From contig NZ_JAAVJH010000007.1 in assembly GCF_012035195.1 (NCBI RefSeq), forward strand, positions 1 to 64,000: a stretch of DNA of 64,000 nt, given 5' to 3'. Origin of the DNA: Sphingomonas corticis. GTDB taxonomy: Bacteria; Pseudomonadota; Alphaproteobacteria; Sphingomonadales; Sphingomonadaceae. Under the pieces are notes generated by a model. That model saw nothing but the letters and a program-made list of their open reading frames with translations, did not search any database and was not told the origin of the DNA. Positions within the stretch are counted from its first letter, which is position 1, and each line of letters opens with the position of its first letter. Below, in pieces: positions 16,704 through 27,163 of this stretch. The translations under genes and the position numbers were made by a program.

Positions 16704-19430
16704 TCAGAAGGTGGCGCGGACCCCCAAAGCGTAGCGGGGCCCGTAGGTCTCGTAGGTGATCACCCGCTCCGGAAAGACCGAGTAGGTGAAGGTCTTCTCG
16801 TTGAAGATGTTCAACCCTTGCGCGAACACCGTCACGTTGGGCGTGATCGCGTAGTTGATGCTCGCGTCGGCGATGCCATAGGCGGCGACGTTCACCGGCT
16901 GGCCGCGGTTGCCCTGCGCCGTCTGCTCGTACGCCTCGCGATGGTTGTACGCGATCCGCATCTGCAGCGGCCCCTTCTCGTAGAAGCCGACCACGTTGAA
17001 CGTGTTGCCGTCGTCGCCGACGAAGCTGGCATTGCCCTGCACGCCCAGTCCGTCGAACGGCGCCGGCAGCCCGGTGAAGGTGTACTGACCGCCGATCTCG
17101 ATCCCGCGGATGCGATCGTCGCCGACGTTCTCCGGACGGGTGCGGCGGAAATCGAGGCCCAGGATCTCGATGTTGGTCGTCACCGATTCCGTCAGGTTCT
17201 TCAGGTCCTTCTGGAATGCCGCGACGCTGATGTAGCTTGCCCGGTCGATGTACCAGGTCAGCGCCGCGTCGTAGTTCCAGCCGATCAGCGGCAGCAGCCC
17301 CGGGTTGCCGTCGGTGATCGCGCGCTCGCGCGGGCGCGGGTTGATGTTGCGGATCAGCAGAAGGTCGCTGAGCGTCGCGCGGGTCAGCGTGCGCGCCACC
17401 GCGGCCTGGAAGATCACGTCGTCGACCACGTCGACCTTCAGGTTCGCGCTCGGCAGCCACTCGTCGTAGCGCCCCTTCTCCTCCAGCGCCTGCGGTGCGG
17501 ACAGATTGACGACGGGGTCGAGGCCCGGCCCCGGCTGCGTGATGCTGAGGATTTCCTGACCGAAGCCGGTCGAGGTCACGTCGGTGCGCGTGTAGCGCAG
17601 GCCGACGTTACCCGACCAGTTCCGGGTCCCGAACGTCCCGCCGAAGGACGCCTGCGCGAAGGCGCTGATCGTCTCCTCCCGTGCGGTGCCGCTGTTGCTG
17701 GGCACCAGCACGACGTCCAGCGTGCCGCCGTTCGCCGCCAGCGCCGCGCGCGTCGCGTTGGGATCGCGCGTCGCATTGATCGCGGCATCGGTCAGCAGGT
17801 ACGCGGCGACATCGCCCGCCGAATAGGCCGGGAAGCCGTTGGGGAACATGCCGATGCCCAGGAAATCCTTGGCGTCGGCGGGCCGGCCGAACAGGTCCTG
17901 CGGCACCGGGATGCCGCCGAACACGCTCTGCAAGGCGTCGGGAGTCTTCGTCGAGATGCGGCCCTTCTTGCGGTCCGAATAGTTGAGACCGACGCTGATC
18001 CCGCGCAGGAAATCGGCCGGCGCCTCGTACTTGGCCTGCGTGTTCACCTGGAAGATCTCGTCCTCCACGCTCACGCCCTCGTAGGTGATGTAGCCGAGCC
18101 GCGCGTTCGACGTGTCGAGGAAGTTGCCGAGATTGCTGTAGACCGGCTTGCCGTTGTCGCTCAGGCTGAACTGCGCCGTGGCGGGCGAGTAGCCGACCCC
18201 GGAGAGGTTCGATTCGAACCACGCCTGGTTCCCGCCGGTGTCGTCGGTCGCGCGCGACCACGACACGTCGACGAAGCCGGACAGTCCCTCCGCGGGCCGC
18301 CACTCCAGATTGCCGCCGACCTGATAGGTCTGCGCCAGGCGCGGGCGCACCTGATTGGTGATGAACGGGCCCGACGCGATGCCGGTGTAGCTGGTGATGC
18401 TGTTGTTCTCGTTCACCGTCGCGGCGGTGATGTCGCCGGGGCCGCCGTAGACGAAGAACACCTTGTTGTCGTCGTTGACGTCCAGCTTCGAATACAGGCC
18501 GTCGATCGTCAGCTGCAGCGTGTCCGCCGGCTTCCACTGGAGCGTGGCGAGGCCCGACAGGCGCTTTCGCGACGTGCTGTTGACGCCATATTCGACGTAG
18601 GTCGGCAGCGACACGCCGGTGAATTCGTTGGTGCCGTCGTCGTTCAGGTCGAGGTTCTGGTTGGCTTCCCAGCCGTCGGTGAAGATCCGCCGGCCCGCGA
18701 TCTTGCGGTCGAGATAGGAGAAGGCGGCCAGGACGCCGAACGTATCGTCGGCGAAGGTGGTGCTGAACAGGCCCGACAGCTGCGGCGACACCTTGCCGCG
18801 CAGGTCGTCGTAATTGCCCTGCGCGGAGAGCACGGCGCGCGTCTCGCCGAAATCGAACGGGCGCGCGGTGTACATGTCGACCGTGGCGGCGATCCCGCCC
18901 TCGAACTGCGCGGCGGTCGGCGTCTTCGACACGTCCACGCGGTTGATGAGCTCGGCGGGCAGGATGTCGAACGAGAATTCGCGCCCCTGGTTCTCCGTCG
19001 CGAGGACGCGGCCGTTGTAGAGCGCGGTGCTGAACGCCGGCCCCAGCCCGCGCACCGTGATGAACTGCCCCTCGCCGTTGTCGCGCGAGATGGTGACGCC
19101 GGGGATGCGCTGGATCGCCTCCGCGATGTTCTGGTCGGGCAGCTTGCCGATATCGTCGGCGACGATGGAATCGACGATGTTGGGCGCCTGCCGCTTGATG
19201 TCCGTGGCGCGGCGAAGGCTCTCTCGCAGGCCGGTAACGACGATGTCGGCGCCTGCCTCCTCGTCGAGCGGCGTGCCCGTTTGCGCCGCGGCGGCGTCCG
19301 CGGGCTGATCCTTGATCTGCGCGTCCTCCGGTCCGGCACGACGCTCCTGCGCGCCCGCGGCGCCGGCGCCCGCCGCGACGAATATCGTCGCCAGACCGGT
19401 CATGCAGACCCGAGACCAACCCTTCGCCAT
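16704..19430 (-). CDS. TonB-dependent receptor of the carbohydrate locus
   Basis: 908 aa. Signal peptide to about residue 27 (ending GAAGAQ), TonB-box-like ADIVVTGLRESLRRA, plug domain with DIGKLPDQNIAEAIQRIPG, ITVRGLGPAFSTALYNGR and GGIAATVDMYTARPFDF, and a barrel ending GVRATF. This plug wording is typical of sphingomonad and Caulobacter receptors for oligosaccharides. It is divergent from nothing but faces away from an ABC/LacI operon, and a LacI-type palindrome sits 58 bp upstream of its start, the same motif as in the regulator's own promoter region. It is therefore the likely outer-membrane entry for the sugar handled by genes 19504-27109. Confidence 0.9.
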   Translation of the reverse strand: MAKGWSRVCMTGLATIFVAAGAGAAGAQERRAGPEDAQIKDQPADAAAAQTGTPLDEEAGADIVVTGLRESLRRATDIKRQAPNIVDSIVADDIGKLPDQNIAEAIQRIPGVTISRDNGEGQFITVRGLGPAFSTALYNGRVLATENQGREFSFDILPAELINRVDVSKTPTAAQFEGGIAATVDMYTARPFDFGETRAVLSAQGNYDDLRGKVSPQLSGLFSTTFADDTFGVLAAFSYLDRKIAGRRIFTDGWEANQNLDLNDDGTNEFTGVSLPTYVEYGVNSTSRKRLSGLATLQWKPADTLQLTIDGLYSKLDVNDDNKVFFVYGGPGDITAATVNENNSITSYTGIASGPFITNQVRPRLAQTYQVGGNLEWRPAEGLSGFVDVSWSRATDDTGGNQAWFESNLSGVGYSPATAQFSLSDNGKPVYSNLGNFLDTSNARLGYITYEGVSVEDEIFQVNTQAKYEAPADFLRGISVGLNYSDRKKGRISTKTPDALQSVFGGIPVPQDLFGRPADAKDFLGIGMFPNGFPAYSAGDVAAYLLTDAAINATRDPNATRAALAANGGTLDVVLVPSNSGTAREETISAFAQASFGGTFGTRNWSGNVGLRYTRTDVTSTGFGQEILSITQPGPGLDPVVNLSAPQALEEKGRYDEWLPSANLKVDVVDDVIFQAAVARTLTRATLSDLLLIRNINPRPRERAITDGNPGLLPLIGWNYDAALTWYIDRASYISVAAFQKDLKNLTESVTTNIEILGLDFRRTRPENVGDDRIRGIEIGGQYTFTGLPAPFDGLGVQGNASFVGDDGNTFNVVGFYEKGPLQMRIAYNHREAYEQTAQGNRGQPVNVAAYGIADASINYAITPNVTVFAQGLNIFNEKTFTYSVFPERVITYETYGPRYALGVRATF

Positions 19431-19487
19431 GTCATCCTCTCCCTGCCCGTCGGTCCGCCCGTCTTCTGCGCAGGCGCTTGCGGTGAC

Positions 19488-19501
19488 GTTTAACGATCAA
19501 C
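19488..19501. promoter_or_regulatory. LacI-type operator upstream of the TonB receptor
   Basis: GTTTAACGATCAAC is an imperfect palindrome around a central CG. On the minus strand it contains ATCGTTAAACG, an 11-base identity with the palindrome at 21732-21745 beside the lacI-type gene. The spacing places it upstream of the receptor start at 19430. Confidence 0.5.
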
Positions 19502-19503
19502 CT

Positions 19504-20582
<1,079 letters not shown>

Positions 20583-20586
<4 letters not shown>

Positions 20587-21659
20587 CGTCCGCGCGCGTC
20601 CCTGGCCGGTCCGGTCGTATCGCCGACGACGAACTCGGCCGGGATCACGACCGCGCCCGCGTCGACGTCGCGTGGGCGAAGGAGGATCTCCGCCGCGCGG
20701 CGCCCCTTCTCCCATGCGTTCTGCCGCACGGTGGTGAGCCGCAGCGCGGCGGGCGCGCCGCCCGGCAGCTCGACTCCGTCGAACCCGGTCACGGAAAGCG
20801 CGTCCGGCACCGCGAGGCCCAGCGCACCCGCCCCCGCGATCGCGCCGTGGGCCAGCCGGTCGGAGAAGCAGACCAGCGCGGTCAGATCGGGCCGGCGGTG
20901 CAGCAGCCACCCGGCGGTACGCCGACCGCCGTCCTCGCTGTTCGGCGTCTCGCACACCGGCACCGACGCCCGGGCGATGCCAGCCGCGTCGAGCGCGGCG
21001 CGACACCCCTCGATCCGCTCGTGCACGACATGGCTCTCGTCGGAGAAGTCGTCCGCCAGCGAGCGGACGTCCCCGGCGCCTTCCTCGCGCGGGAAGGTGA
21101 CGATCGCGATGTGACGATGACCGAGCGCGAGCAGATGCGCGACCACGGCCTGCATCGACGCGCGATCGTTGGTAAGCACGCTGGAAAGCGCCGGCGCGTC
21201 GAAGTCGACGACCACGGTCGGCAATTCCCGCGCCAGTGCCTGGCGGATCGTCGGGTGGCTGCGATAGGGCGCGTTGAGGATGAAGCCGTCGACGATCGCG
21301 GCGAGCTGGTCGCGCTGCTGCGGCCGCTTGTTCTGCAACGGGATCAGGACGATGTTCGCGCCCTCGTCCTCGCAGACGGAAGAGATGCCGCGCAGAAACG
21401 CGATATCGTGCGGGTCGGTGAAAGCATAACTCAATGGATCGTTGAACAGCACGCCGATCGCGCCGCAGCGCCCGGTGCGCAGCGACCGTGCCGCCGGGTT
21501 CGGCCCTTCGTAGTTCACCGAGCGCGCGTGCGCGATGATGCGGTCGCGCAGTGCCTTCGACACCTTCGCCGGATTGTTGTAGGCGTTCGACACCGACGTG
21601 TGCGTGACGCCCAGATCGGACGCGATCGACTTCAATGTGGCCCGTTTGGTCCGCGCCAT
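20583..21659 (-). CDS. LacI-family transcriptional regulator
   Basis: 358 aa. The helix-turn-helix occupies residues 9-29 (LKSIASDLGVTHTSVSNAYN) followed by the hinge helix region (KVSKALRDRIIAHARSVNY), and a periplasmic-binding-protein-like effector domain follows (GAIGVLFNDPLSYAF, HRHIAIVTFPREEG, ALVCFSDRLAHGAI, LSVTGFDGVELP). The start ATG is preceded by GGGAGAGGG. It is transcribed with the ABC ATPase and diverges from the lipoprotein/ABC operon. Two matching palindromes, beside this gene and upstream of the TonB receptor, are its probable operators; the inducer should be a sugar. Confidence 0.92.
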
Positions 21660-21731
21660 GGTCCCTCTCCCGCGGTTCGCCCGCCGTCCCGCCCCGCTTA
21701 GCGAGCGCGATTGACACGTACAACCGGCGAT

Positions 21732-21745
21732 GTTTATCGTTAAAC
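21732..21745. promoter_or_regulatory. LacI-type operator in the divergent control region
   Basis: GTTTATCGTTAAAC has 5-bp GTTTA/TAAAC arms around a central CG, the classic LacI-family layout. It lies between the regulator (start 21659, minus) and the lipoprotein (start 21790, plus), so one bound site could control both directions. The 11-mer ATCGTTAAACG recurs at 19487-19497. Confidence 0.6.
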
Positions 21746-21789
21746 GAAGCCGGCGAGAGGCCGGTCTCGGGGAAGGTGAACCGCACGGA

Positions 21790-23064
21790 ATGGTACGTCG
21801 GTACAACACCTTGCTCACAGCCCTGGCCGCCGCCGCGCTGGCCGGCTGCGCCGCCCCGCACGGCGCACGATCGGTGTCGCACGCGCCGCCGGCGGCCGAC
21901 CGCCAGCGCGTCAACCTCGCCCATTTCGATCACCTGTTCGCAGAGGCGGTGGTCGGTGGGGAGCCGGTCGGCGTGCTGCGCATCTACAGCGAGGCGCCCG
22001 ATTATCGCTTCGCGATCGAGCCGAACGAGGGCTATGCCTGCGTCGACGACGTTGCGCGCGGCATGGTGCTGCTGGCGGCGATGCCGACGCTGACGCCGGC
22101 GCGACAGCGGCAGCTGGACCTGATGACGCGCTTCGTCGTCGCCATGCAGGCGGACAATGGCTATTTCCACAATTTCATCTGGCACGACGGGCGCATCAAT
22201 CGCGATTACCGCACCTCGCTCGCCGAGCTGAACTGGTGGTCGCTGCGCGCCTTGTGGGGGCTGGAGGCCGCGTTGCAGAAGCTGCCGCCGGCCTCGGACA
22301 CGGCCCGGCGCGCGCGGCTCGCGGCGGACCGGCTGGTCGCGAACCTGGTGCGCGACCTGCCGCAGCGGACCGGGTCGACGACGGTCGACGGCGTCCCCGT
22401 GCCCGACTGGCTGCCGTTCGGATCGGGTGCGGACGCCGCCTCCACCGCGGTGCTGGGGCTCGCCGCGCATTACCGGCGCACGCGCGAGCCGGGCACGCGG
22501 GCGCTGATCGCGCGGCTGGGCGAAGGCATGGTCGCGATGCGCGCCGGCGACGCGGCGACGTTCCCGCACGGCGCGCATCTCAGTTGGCGCAATCGCTGGC
22601 ACGCGTGGGGCAATGCGCAGGCCTACGCGCTGCTGCGCGCCGGTTCGCTGCTGGACCGCGCGGACTTCACGCGCAGTGCGCTCGCCGAGGTGGACGGCTT
22701 CTATCCGCACCTCCTTCGCACCGGCATGCTGTCGAGCTTCGCGCTGCACCGGGCCGGCGACCGCTGGCTCGCGTCGGATGCCGAGCGCTTTCCGCAGATC
22801 GCCTACGGCCTCAGCCCGATGGTGCTGGCCGCCGGCGAAGCCTATCGCGTGACGGGAGACCATCGCTACCACGCACTGGCCGAACGTCTGTTTGCCTGGT
22901 TCGAGGGGGACAATGCCGCGGCCCGGCCGATGTACGACCCGGCGACCGGACGCGCCTATGACGGGATCGTCGGCGCAGCGAAGATCAACGCGAATTCGGG
23001 CGCGGAATCCACCGTGGAGGCGCTGTTCGCGTCCATGGCGATGCAGGGCCACTCGCTGCCGTGA
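21790..23064 (+). CDS. Lipoprotein with probable alpha/alpha six-hairpin glycosidase fold
   Basis: 424 aa. A lipobox (LAAAALAGC, Cys near residue 20) follows a short hydrophobic signal. The body is a series of helical hairpins with aromatic-rich loops: EGYACVDDVARGMVLL, MQADNGYFHNFIWHDGR, LNWWSLRALWGL, WHAWGNAQAYALLRAG, YGLSPMVLAAGEAYRVTGD and INANSGAESTVEALFA, a pattern seen in alpha/alpha-toroid glycoside hydrolases and lyases. Candidate acids are Asp in CVDD and Glu in SGAEST, but catalysis is not proven. Start at 21790 follows GGGGAAGG. It opens the plus-strand transport operon and overlaps the binding-protein gene by 4 bp. Confidence 0.65.
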   Translation: MVRRYNTLLTALAAAALAGCAAPHGARSVSHAPPAADRQRVNLAHFDHLFAEAVVGGEPVGVLRIYSEAPDYRFAIEPNEGYACVDDVARGMVLLAAMPTLTPARQRQLDLMTRFVVAMQADNGYFHNFIWHDGRINRDYRTSLAELNWWSLRALWGLEAALQKLPPASDTARRARLAADRLVANLVRDLPQRTGSTTVDGVPVPDWLPFGSGADAASTAVLGLAAHYRRTREPGTRALIARLGEGMVAMRAGDAATFPHGAHLSWRNRWHAWGNAQAYALLRAGSLLDRADFTRSALAEVDGFYPHLLRTGMLSSFALHRAGDRWLASDAERFPQIAYGLSPMVLAAGEAYRVTGDHRYHALAERLFAWFEGDNAAARPMYDPATGRAYDGIVGAAKINANSGAESTVEALFASMAMQGHSLP

Positions 23065-24344
23065 CCCGGCGCCGCGACCTGCTTCGCTATGGCGCGGCCG
23101 CGCTGCTCGCGGGCTGCTCGCCGCGTGGGGGCGAGCGACGCGTCGACCGCATCCGCCTGTGGGTCGGTCCGAACGCCGCGGAGGAATCGTTCTGGAAGGT
23201 CGCCGTCGCGCGCTGGAACGAGGCGGGCCGCGGGTTGCCGGTCACCTTCACCACCATCCCCACTGCGGGCAATTCGGAGGACACGGTCCTCTCCGCGCTG
23301 ATCGCGGGAACCGAGCCGGACCTGTCGACCAACATCTTCTCCGGCTTCGCGGTGCAGCTGGCGACGCTCGGGCAGGTCGAGGATCTGGCGGCCATGCCGG
23401 GCTATGACGCGCTGGTCGAACGGCGCCGGATGCGCGCGATCGTGCCCGGCTGGACGCAGGACGGCCGCGTCCATGCCCTGCCGATCTATTCCAGCCCGAC
23501 GCTGCTGTGGTGGCGCGCGGACCTGCTGGAGGCGAACGGGCTGTCCGCGCCGCCGCGGACCTATGACGAGGTGTATGCCTTCTCGCAGCGCTACGGCGGC
23601 GCAAGGGGGCGGTCGCGCTACGGCATGCAGGTGATCGCCGGCCGCGCTTGGCAGGATCGCTGGTTCGACTTCATCTCCTTCTACTATGCCGCGGCGGACG
23701 GCCGTCCGTACCTGGACGGCGGCCACGCGCTCTACGCCAATGCGGCGGGGTTGCAGGTGGCGACGTTCATCGACCGCATGTTCCGTGCGCGCTGGACCGC
23801 GATGGATTTCGATGCGGAGGAACCCCTGGTCTCCGGCCTCGCCGCGGGGGCGGTGCGCGGGCCGTGGGACGTGGAGCGGTTCGCCAACCTCTATCCCGAC
23901 ACGCTGGCGCGGATCGCCGTGGGCCCGATGGTCGCCGCCACGCCCTCGCAGGAGCCGGCCGCCACCTTCTCCGACAGCAAGGGGGTCGTCATCTTCCGCA
24001 ACAGCCGGGTCAAGCGGCAGGCGTTCGACTTTCTCGCCTGGGTCTTGGGCGACGAGGCGATGAACCTGCTGTGGCTGGAGAAGACGGGGCTCTCGCCCGC
24101 CCGCGCCGACCTGCTGGAGAACCCGCGTTTCGCCGGTTACTATCGCACCAGCGCGATCGGACGCGCCTATGCCGAGCATGTCGCGAGCGCGCGCCCGCCC
24201 GCGCTGTCCGAACACACGATCGACGTGCAGAAGATCATGAGCGCGCAACTGATCGAACCGCTGATGACCGGGCAGCGGAGCCCGCGCGCCGCGCTGGCGG
24301 ACGCCGCCGCGCGAACGGACCGGATGCTGGAGGCGCAGGGTTGA
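23061..24344 (+). CDS. ABC transporter extracellular solute-binding lipoprotein
   Basis: 427 aa, family 1 carbohydrate-binding protein. The N-terminus (TRRRDLLRYGAAALLAGC) combines a twin-Arg-like start with a lipobox, so it is probably anchored in the inner-membrane outer leaflet. Domain hallmarks include DRIRLWVGPNAAEESFW, the TEPDLSTNIFSGFAVQL strand, VHALPIYSSPTLLWWR and the late AFDFLAWVLGDEAMNL. It begins with GTG inside the stop region of the preceding gene (4-bp overlap) and its stop overlaps the first permease start, so the three are translated in series. Substrate: a sugar or glycoside, unidentified. Confidence 0.9.
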   Translation: MTRRRDLLRYGAAALLAGCSPRGGERRVDRIRLWVGPNAAEESFWKVAVARWNEAGRGLPVTFTTIPTAGNSEDTVLSALIAGTEPDLSTNIFSGFAVQLATLGQVEDLAAMPGYDALVERRRMRAIVPGWTQDGRVHALPIYSSPTLLWWRADLLEANGLSAPPRTYDEVYAFSQRYGGARGRSRYGMQVIAGRAWQDRWFDFISFYYAAADGRPYLDGGHALYANAAGLQVATFIDRMFRARWTAMDFDAEEPLVSGLAAGAVRGPWDVERFANLYPDTLARIAVGPMVAATPSQEPAATFSDSKGVVIFRNSRVKRQAFDFLAWVLGDEAMNLLWLEKTGLSPARADLLENPRFAGYYRTSAIGRAYAEHVASARPPALSEHTIDVQKIMSAQLIEPLMTGQRSPRAALADAAARTDRMLEAQG

Positions 24345-25234
24345 TGCGGTGGACGGGCAACGGCCGCGGCCTGTCGCGCGAGGCGATCGTCGGACTGGCG
24401 CTCGCCGGCGCCTACCTGCTCTTCACCGCGGTGTTCTGGGCATATCCCTTCTTCTGGCTGGCCAAGCTGTCCGTCACGCAGTGGCGCTTCTTCGACCAGC
24501 CGGTCTTCACCGGCGCGCGCAACCTCGTCCGCACCATGCAGGATCCGCAGTTCCTCGGTTCGTTGTGGAACGTGGTGCGCTTCCTCGCCTTCTACCTGCC
24601 CCTCGCGTTCGGCGGCGCGCTGCTGGTGGCGTTCGGCCTGCAGCAGGTCGGGCGCGGACGCGCGTTCGTGGCGCTGTGCTTCCTCCTGTCCAACGTGTCG
24701 TCGGGTGTCGCGCTGTCGCTCGTCTTCCTCAAGATCTTCAGCTCGACCGGGCCGCTCAACAACGCGCTGGACGCGGCGATCGGCGTGCGCATCCCGTGGA
24801 CCAACCATCCGACGCTGGCGATGCTGGCGATCGCGCTGGTCGTCGCGTGGAAGTTCGTCGGCTATTACGGGCTGATCGTCTATTCGGGACTGCTGACGGT
24901 ACCCAGGGAGTTGTACGATGCGGCGCGGCTGGACCATGCCGGGCCGCTGACGCGGCTGCTCCGTATCACGATGCCGATGCTCAATCCGCAGCTGATGATG
25001 GTGCTGACGTTTGCGATCCTCGTCGCGTTCGGGCTGTTCACCGAACCCTATCTCATCACCGGCGGCGGGCCGGCCGACAGCACCGCCACGCCGCAGATGA
25101 TCATCTACGAGACCGCGTTCCGCCGCCTGCAGCCCAGCCACGCGGCGACGATGAGCATCGTCATCTCGCTGGCGTCGTATGTGCTCGTCGTGCTGGCGCG
25201 GCGATTGTTCGAGAAGAAGGTGGTGATCGCATGA
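24344..25234 (+). CDS. ABC sugar transporter permease, MalF/UgpA-like
   Basis: 296 aa with six membrane segments. The cytoplasmic EAA loop that docks on the ATPase is readable as YDAARLDHAGPLTRLLRITMP near residues 190-210. The length is short for MalF, as in most UgpA-type permeases. Its ATG overlaps the stop of the binding protein gene, and its own stop overlaps the next permease start (ATGA). It forms the inner-membrane channel with the downstream permease and the ATPase at 19504-20586. Confidence 0.9.
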   Translation: MRWTGNGRGLSREAIVGLALAGAYLLFTAVFWAYPFFWLAKLSVTQWRFFDQPVFTGARNLVRTMQDPQFLGSLWNVVRFLAFYLPLAFGGALLVAFGLQQVGRGRAFVALCFLLSNVSSGVALSLVFLKIFSSTGPLNNALDAAIGVRIPWTNHPTLAMLAIALVVAWKFVGYYGLIVYSGLLTVPRELYDAARLDHAGPLTRLLRITMPMLNPQLMMVLTFAILVAFGLFTEPYLITGGGPADSTATPQMIIYETAFRRLQPSHAATMSIVISLASYVLVVLARRLFEKKVVIA

Positions 25235-26082
25235 GGACGCGTCTTTCCGCCCTGCTCCGATCGAAGACGCCCGGTGGATGGGCAGCGACGGTCGCGATCT
25301 ACGCGCTCGCGCTCACCTGGCTCTATCCCTTCGCGTGGATGGTGGCGGCGTCGCTGAAGCCGACGCCACAGATCTACACCACCGCGCTGTTCGCGGGCGA
25401 CTGGACGCTCGACAATTTCCGCTTCCTCTTCGCCACCGCGGACAAGCTGGATCGGCCGTTCCTCCAAGCGCTCGGTATCTCCGCTTTGGTCACGCTGTGC
25501 GTGACGGCGTCGGTGCTCGTCACCTCCGCCTTCATCGCCTTCGCGCTCGCGCGGCTGCGCTTTCCCGGGCGCAAGCTGTTCGGCGACTTCCTGCTGCTGC
25601 AGATGGTCATTCCCACCACCATGTTCATCCTGCCGCTGTTCGTGCTGGTGAAGGAACTGGGACTGCTCAACTCGCTCGCCGCGCTGATCCTGCCGTTCAT
25701 GATGTCGGGGTGGGGCATCTACATGATGTCGCAGTCGTTCCGCGCGATGCCGGAGGAGTATTTCGACGCCGCGCGTCTCGACCGCGCCAGCCTGTGGCAG
25801 ACGGTCGCCCGGGTGGTGATGCCGCTGAACACCTCCATCATCGCGATCGTCGCCCTGTTCACCTTCACCGGCACGTGGGACAATTTCCTGTGGCCGCTGA
25901 TCGCCATATCCGAAGCGGACCGGATGCCGCTGTCCGTACTGCTGGCGACGTTCAGCAAGCAATATGGCGGCTATGCCGGGCCGGTGATGGCGGGCGCGGT
26001 GTTGCAGACGCTGCCGCTCGCACTGCTGTTCCTCGTGTTCCGCCGCCAGTTCCTCCAGGGCATGGCGTTGAGCCTCAAGTGA
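25231..26082 (+). CDS. ABC sugar transporter permease, MalG/UgpE-like
   Basis: 283 aa with six predicted spans. The first follows a short basic N-terminus (VAIYALALTWLYPFAWMVAA). The EAA loop is YFDAARLDRASLWQTVARVV, near residues 180-200, followed by MPLNTSIIAIVALFTFTGTW and the family ending MALSLK. It is the second half of the channel; the 4-bp overlap with the first permease supports equal synthesis. About 50 bp separate it from the DUF1861 gene. Confidence 0.9.
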   Translation: MRTRLSALLRSKTPGGWAATVAIYALALTWLYPFAWMVAASLKPTPQIYTTALFAGDWTLDNFRFLFATADKLDRPFLQALGISALVTLCVTASVLVTSAFIAFALARLRFPGRKLFGDFLLLQMVIPTTMFILPLFVLVKELGLLNSLAALILPFMMSGWGIYMMSQSFRAMPEEYFDAARLDRASLWQTVARVVMPLNTSIIAIVALFTFTGTWDNFLWPLIAISEADRMPLSVLLATFSKQYGGYAGPVMAGAVLQTLPLALLFLVFRRQFLQGMALSLK

Positions 26083-26134
26083 GCCCCGCGATCATTTCAG
26101 GAGATATCCGCTGACCCGCGAGAGCATCATCCGC

Positions 26135-27109
26135 GTGAAGACCATGGCCGACGCCTTCGCCGCAGACGTAATGGCGGAGCCAAAAGCCACGGGCAAGCTT
26201 CGCTTCGCCGGCGTCGGCGACCGCGACGTCTACAACATCTCCGCGCCCTTCCACTCGGCCGGGCGGCGCGTGATCGCGGGACGGGTGGAGCGGCGCGACA
26301 GCGAGGATTCGATCGCCGTCTTCTTCGAGGAGACGGACGGGATCTGGTCCCCCATCCCGGGCGCGCCGCAATTCCGCCTCCAGGACCCGTTCGTCGCGGA
26401 GATCGCGGGGGAACTGGTGTTCGGCGGGGTGGAAGTGGACTTGCGCCCGGCGCAGCCGATCTGGCACACGGTCTTCTACCGCGGCACCGACCTGTTCCAT
26501 CTGCGCCCCTTCTTCGCCGGTCCGGTCGGCATGAAGGACATTCGGCTGTGCGAACTTGCCGACGGTCGCGTCGCGATCTTCACCCGGCCGCGCGGGAGCA
26601 AGGGCGGGCGGGGCACCATCGGCTACACCGAGGTCGAAGCGCTCGACGCCATGACGATCGAGGCGATCGAGGCGGCGCCGATGCTGGACGACATGTTCCA
26701 TCCGCTCGACTGGGGCGGCGCGAACGAAGCGCATCTGCTGGCGTCGGGCGACATCGGGGTGATCGCACACGCCGCCTTCTTCGAGGACGACATCCTCTAC
26801 GGCAAGCGACGCTACTACGCGGTTTCCTTCGTCTACGATCCCGCGGCGCACGCCTGGCGCGATTACCGCATCATCGCCTCTCGCGACCAGTTCCCGCCCG
26901 GTCCGGCCAAGCGCGCCGACCTCGTCGACGTGGTGTTCTCATCGGGGATCGAGCAGGTGGGCAGCGCGACCCGCCTCTTCGCCGGCACCTCTGACGCGGA
27001 GGCGCAATGGGTCCACATCGACTATCCCTTCGACGCGCCGCTGGCGAGGACGAGCCCGGTCGAGGCGATCGTGCCTGCGGAGCAGGTGCCGCACCGGATC
27101 CTGTCCTGA
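26135..27109 (+). CDS. DUF1861 family protein (beta-propeller, glycosidase-like)
   Basis: 324 aa. The sequence matches DUF1861: LRFAGVGDRDVYNISAPFHS, the VIAGRVERRDSEDSIAVFF strand, WHTVFYRGTDLFHL, FFAGPVGMKDIRLCEL, VAIFTRPRGSKGGRGTIGY and LDWGGANEAHLLASGDIGVI. The repeats suggest a five-bladed propeller like GH43/GH130 enzymes, and the family is commonly found in sugar loci, but its reaction is not established to my knowledge. No signal peptide is visible, so it acts in the cytoplasm on the imported sugar. The start is uncertain: GTG at 26135 is used, but CAGGAGATAT lies ideally before a CTG at 26111 in the same frame. Confidence 0.75.
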   Translation: MKTMADAFAADVMAEPKATGKLRFAGVGDRDVYNISAPFHSAGRRVIAGRVERRDSEDSIAVFFEETDGIWSPIPGAPQFRLQDPFVAEIAGELVFGGVEVDLRPAQPIWHTVFYRGTDLFHLRPFFAGPVGMKDIRLCELADGRVAIFTRPRGSKGGRGTIGYTEVEALDAMTIEAIEAAPMLDDMFHPLDWGGANEAHLLASGDIGVIAHAAFFEDDILYGKRRYYAVSFVYDPAAHAWRDYRIIASRDQFPPGPAKRADLVDVVFSSGIEQVGSATRLFAGTSDAEAQWVHIDYPFDAPLARTSPVEAIVPAEQVPHRILS

Positions 27110-27124
27110 TCGACACCGCACGAT

Positions 27125-27150
27125 CCCGTCGACAGGCCGTGTCGACCGGG
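27125..27150. terminator. Hairpin between convergent operons
   Basis: CCCGTCGACA (27125-27134) pairs with TGTCGACCGGG (27140-27150) around a five-base loop, with one bulged base. It lies between the convergent DUF1861 and cytochrome genes and could end transcription from both. Confidence 0.5.
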
Positions 27151-27163
27151 AACGGCGGGGACT

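Noticed and set aside
20587-23052. Upstream extension of the ABC ATPase to over 1100 residues
   Set aside because: The additional part lies inside the lacI-type gene and antisense to the lipoprotein, and has no domain character; the ATPase begins normally at 20586.
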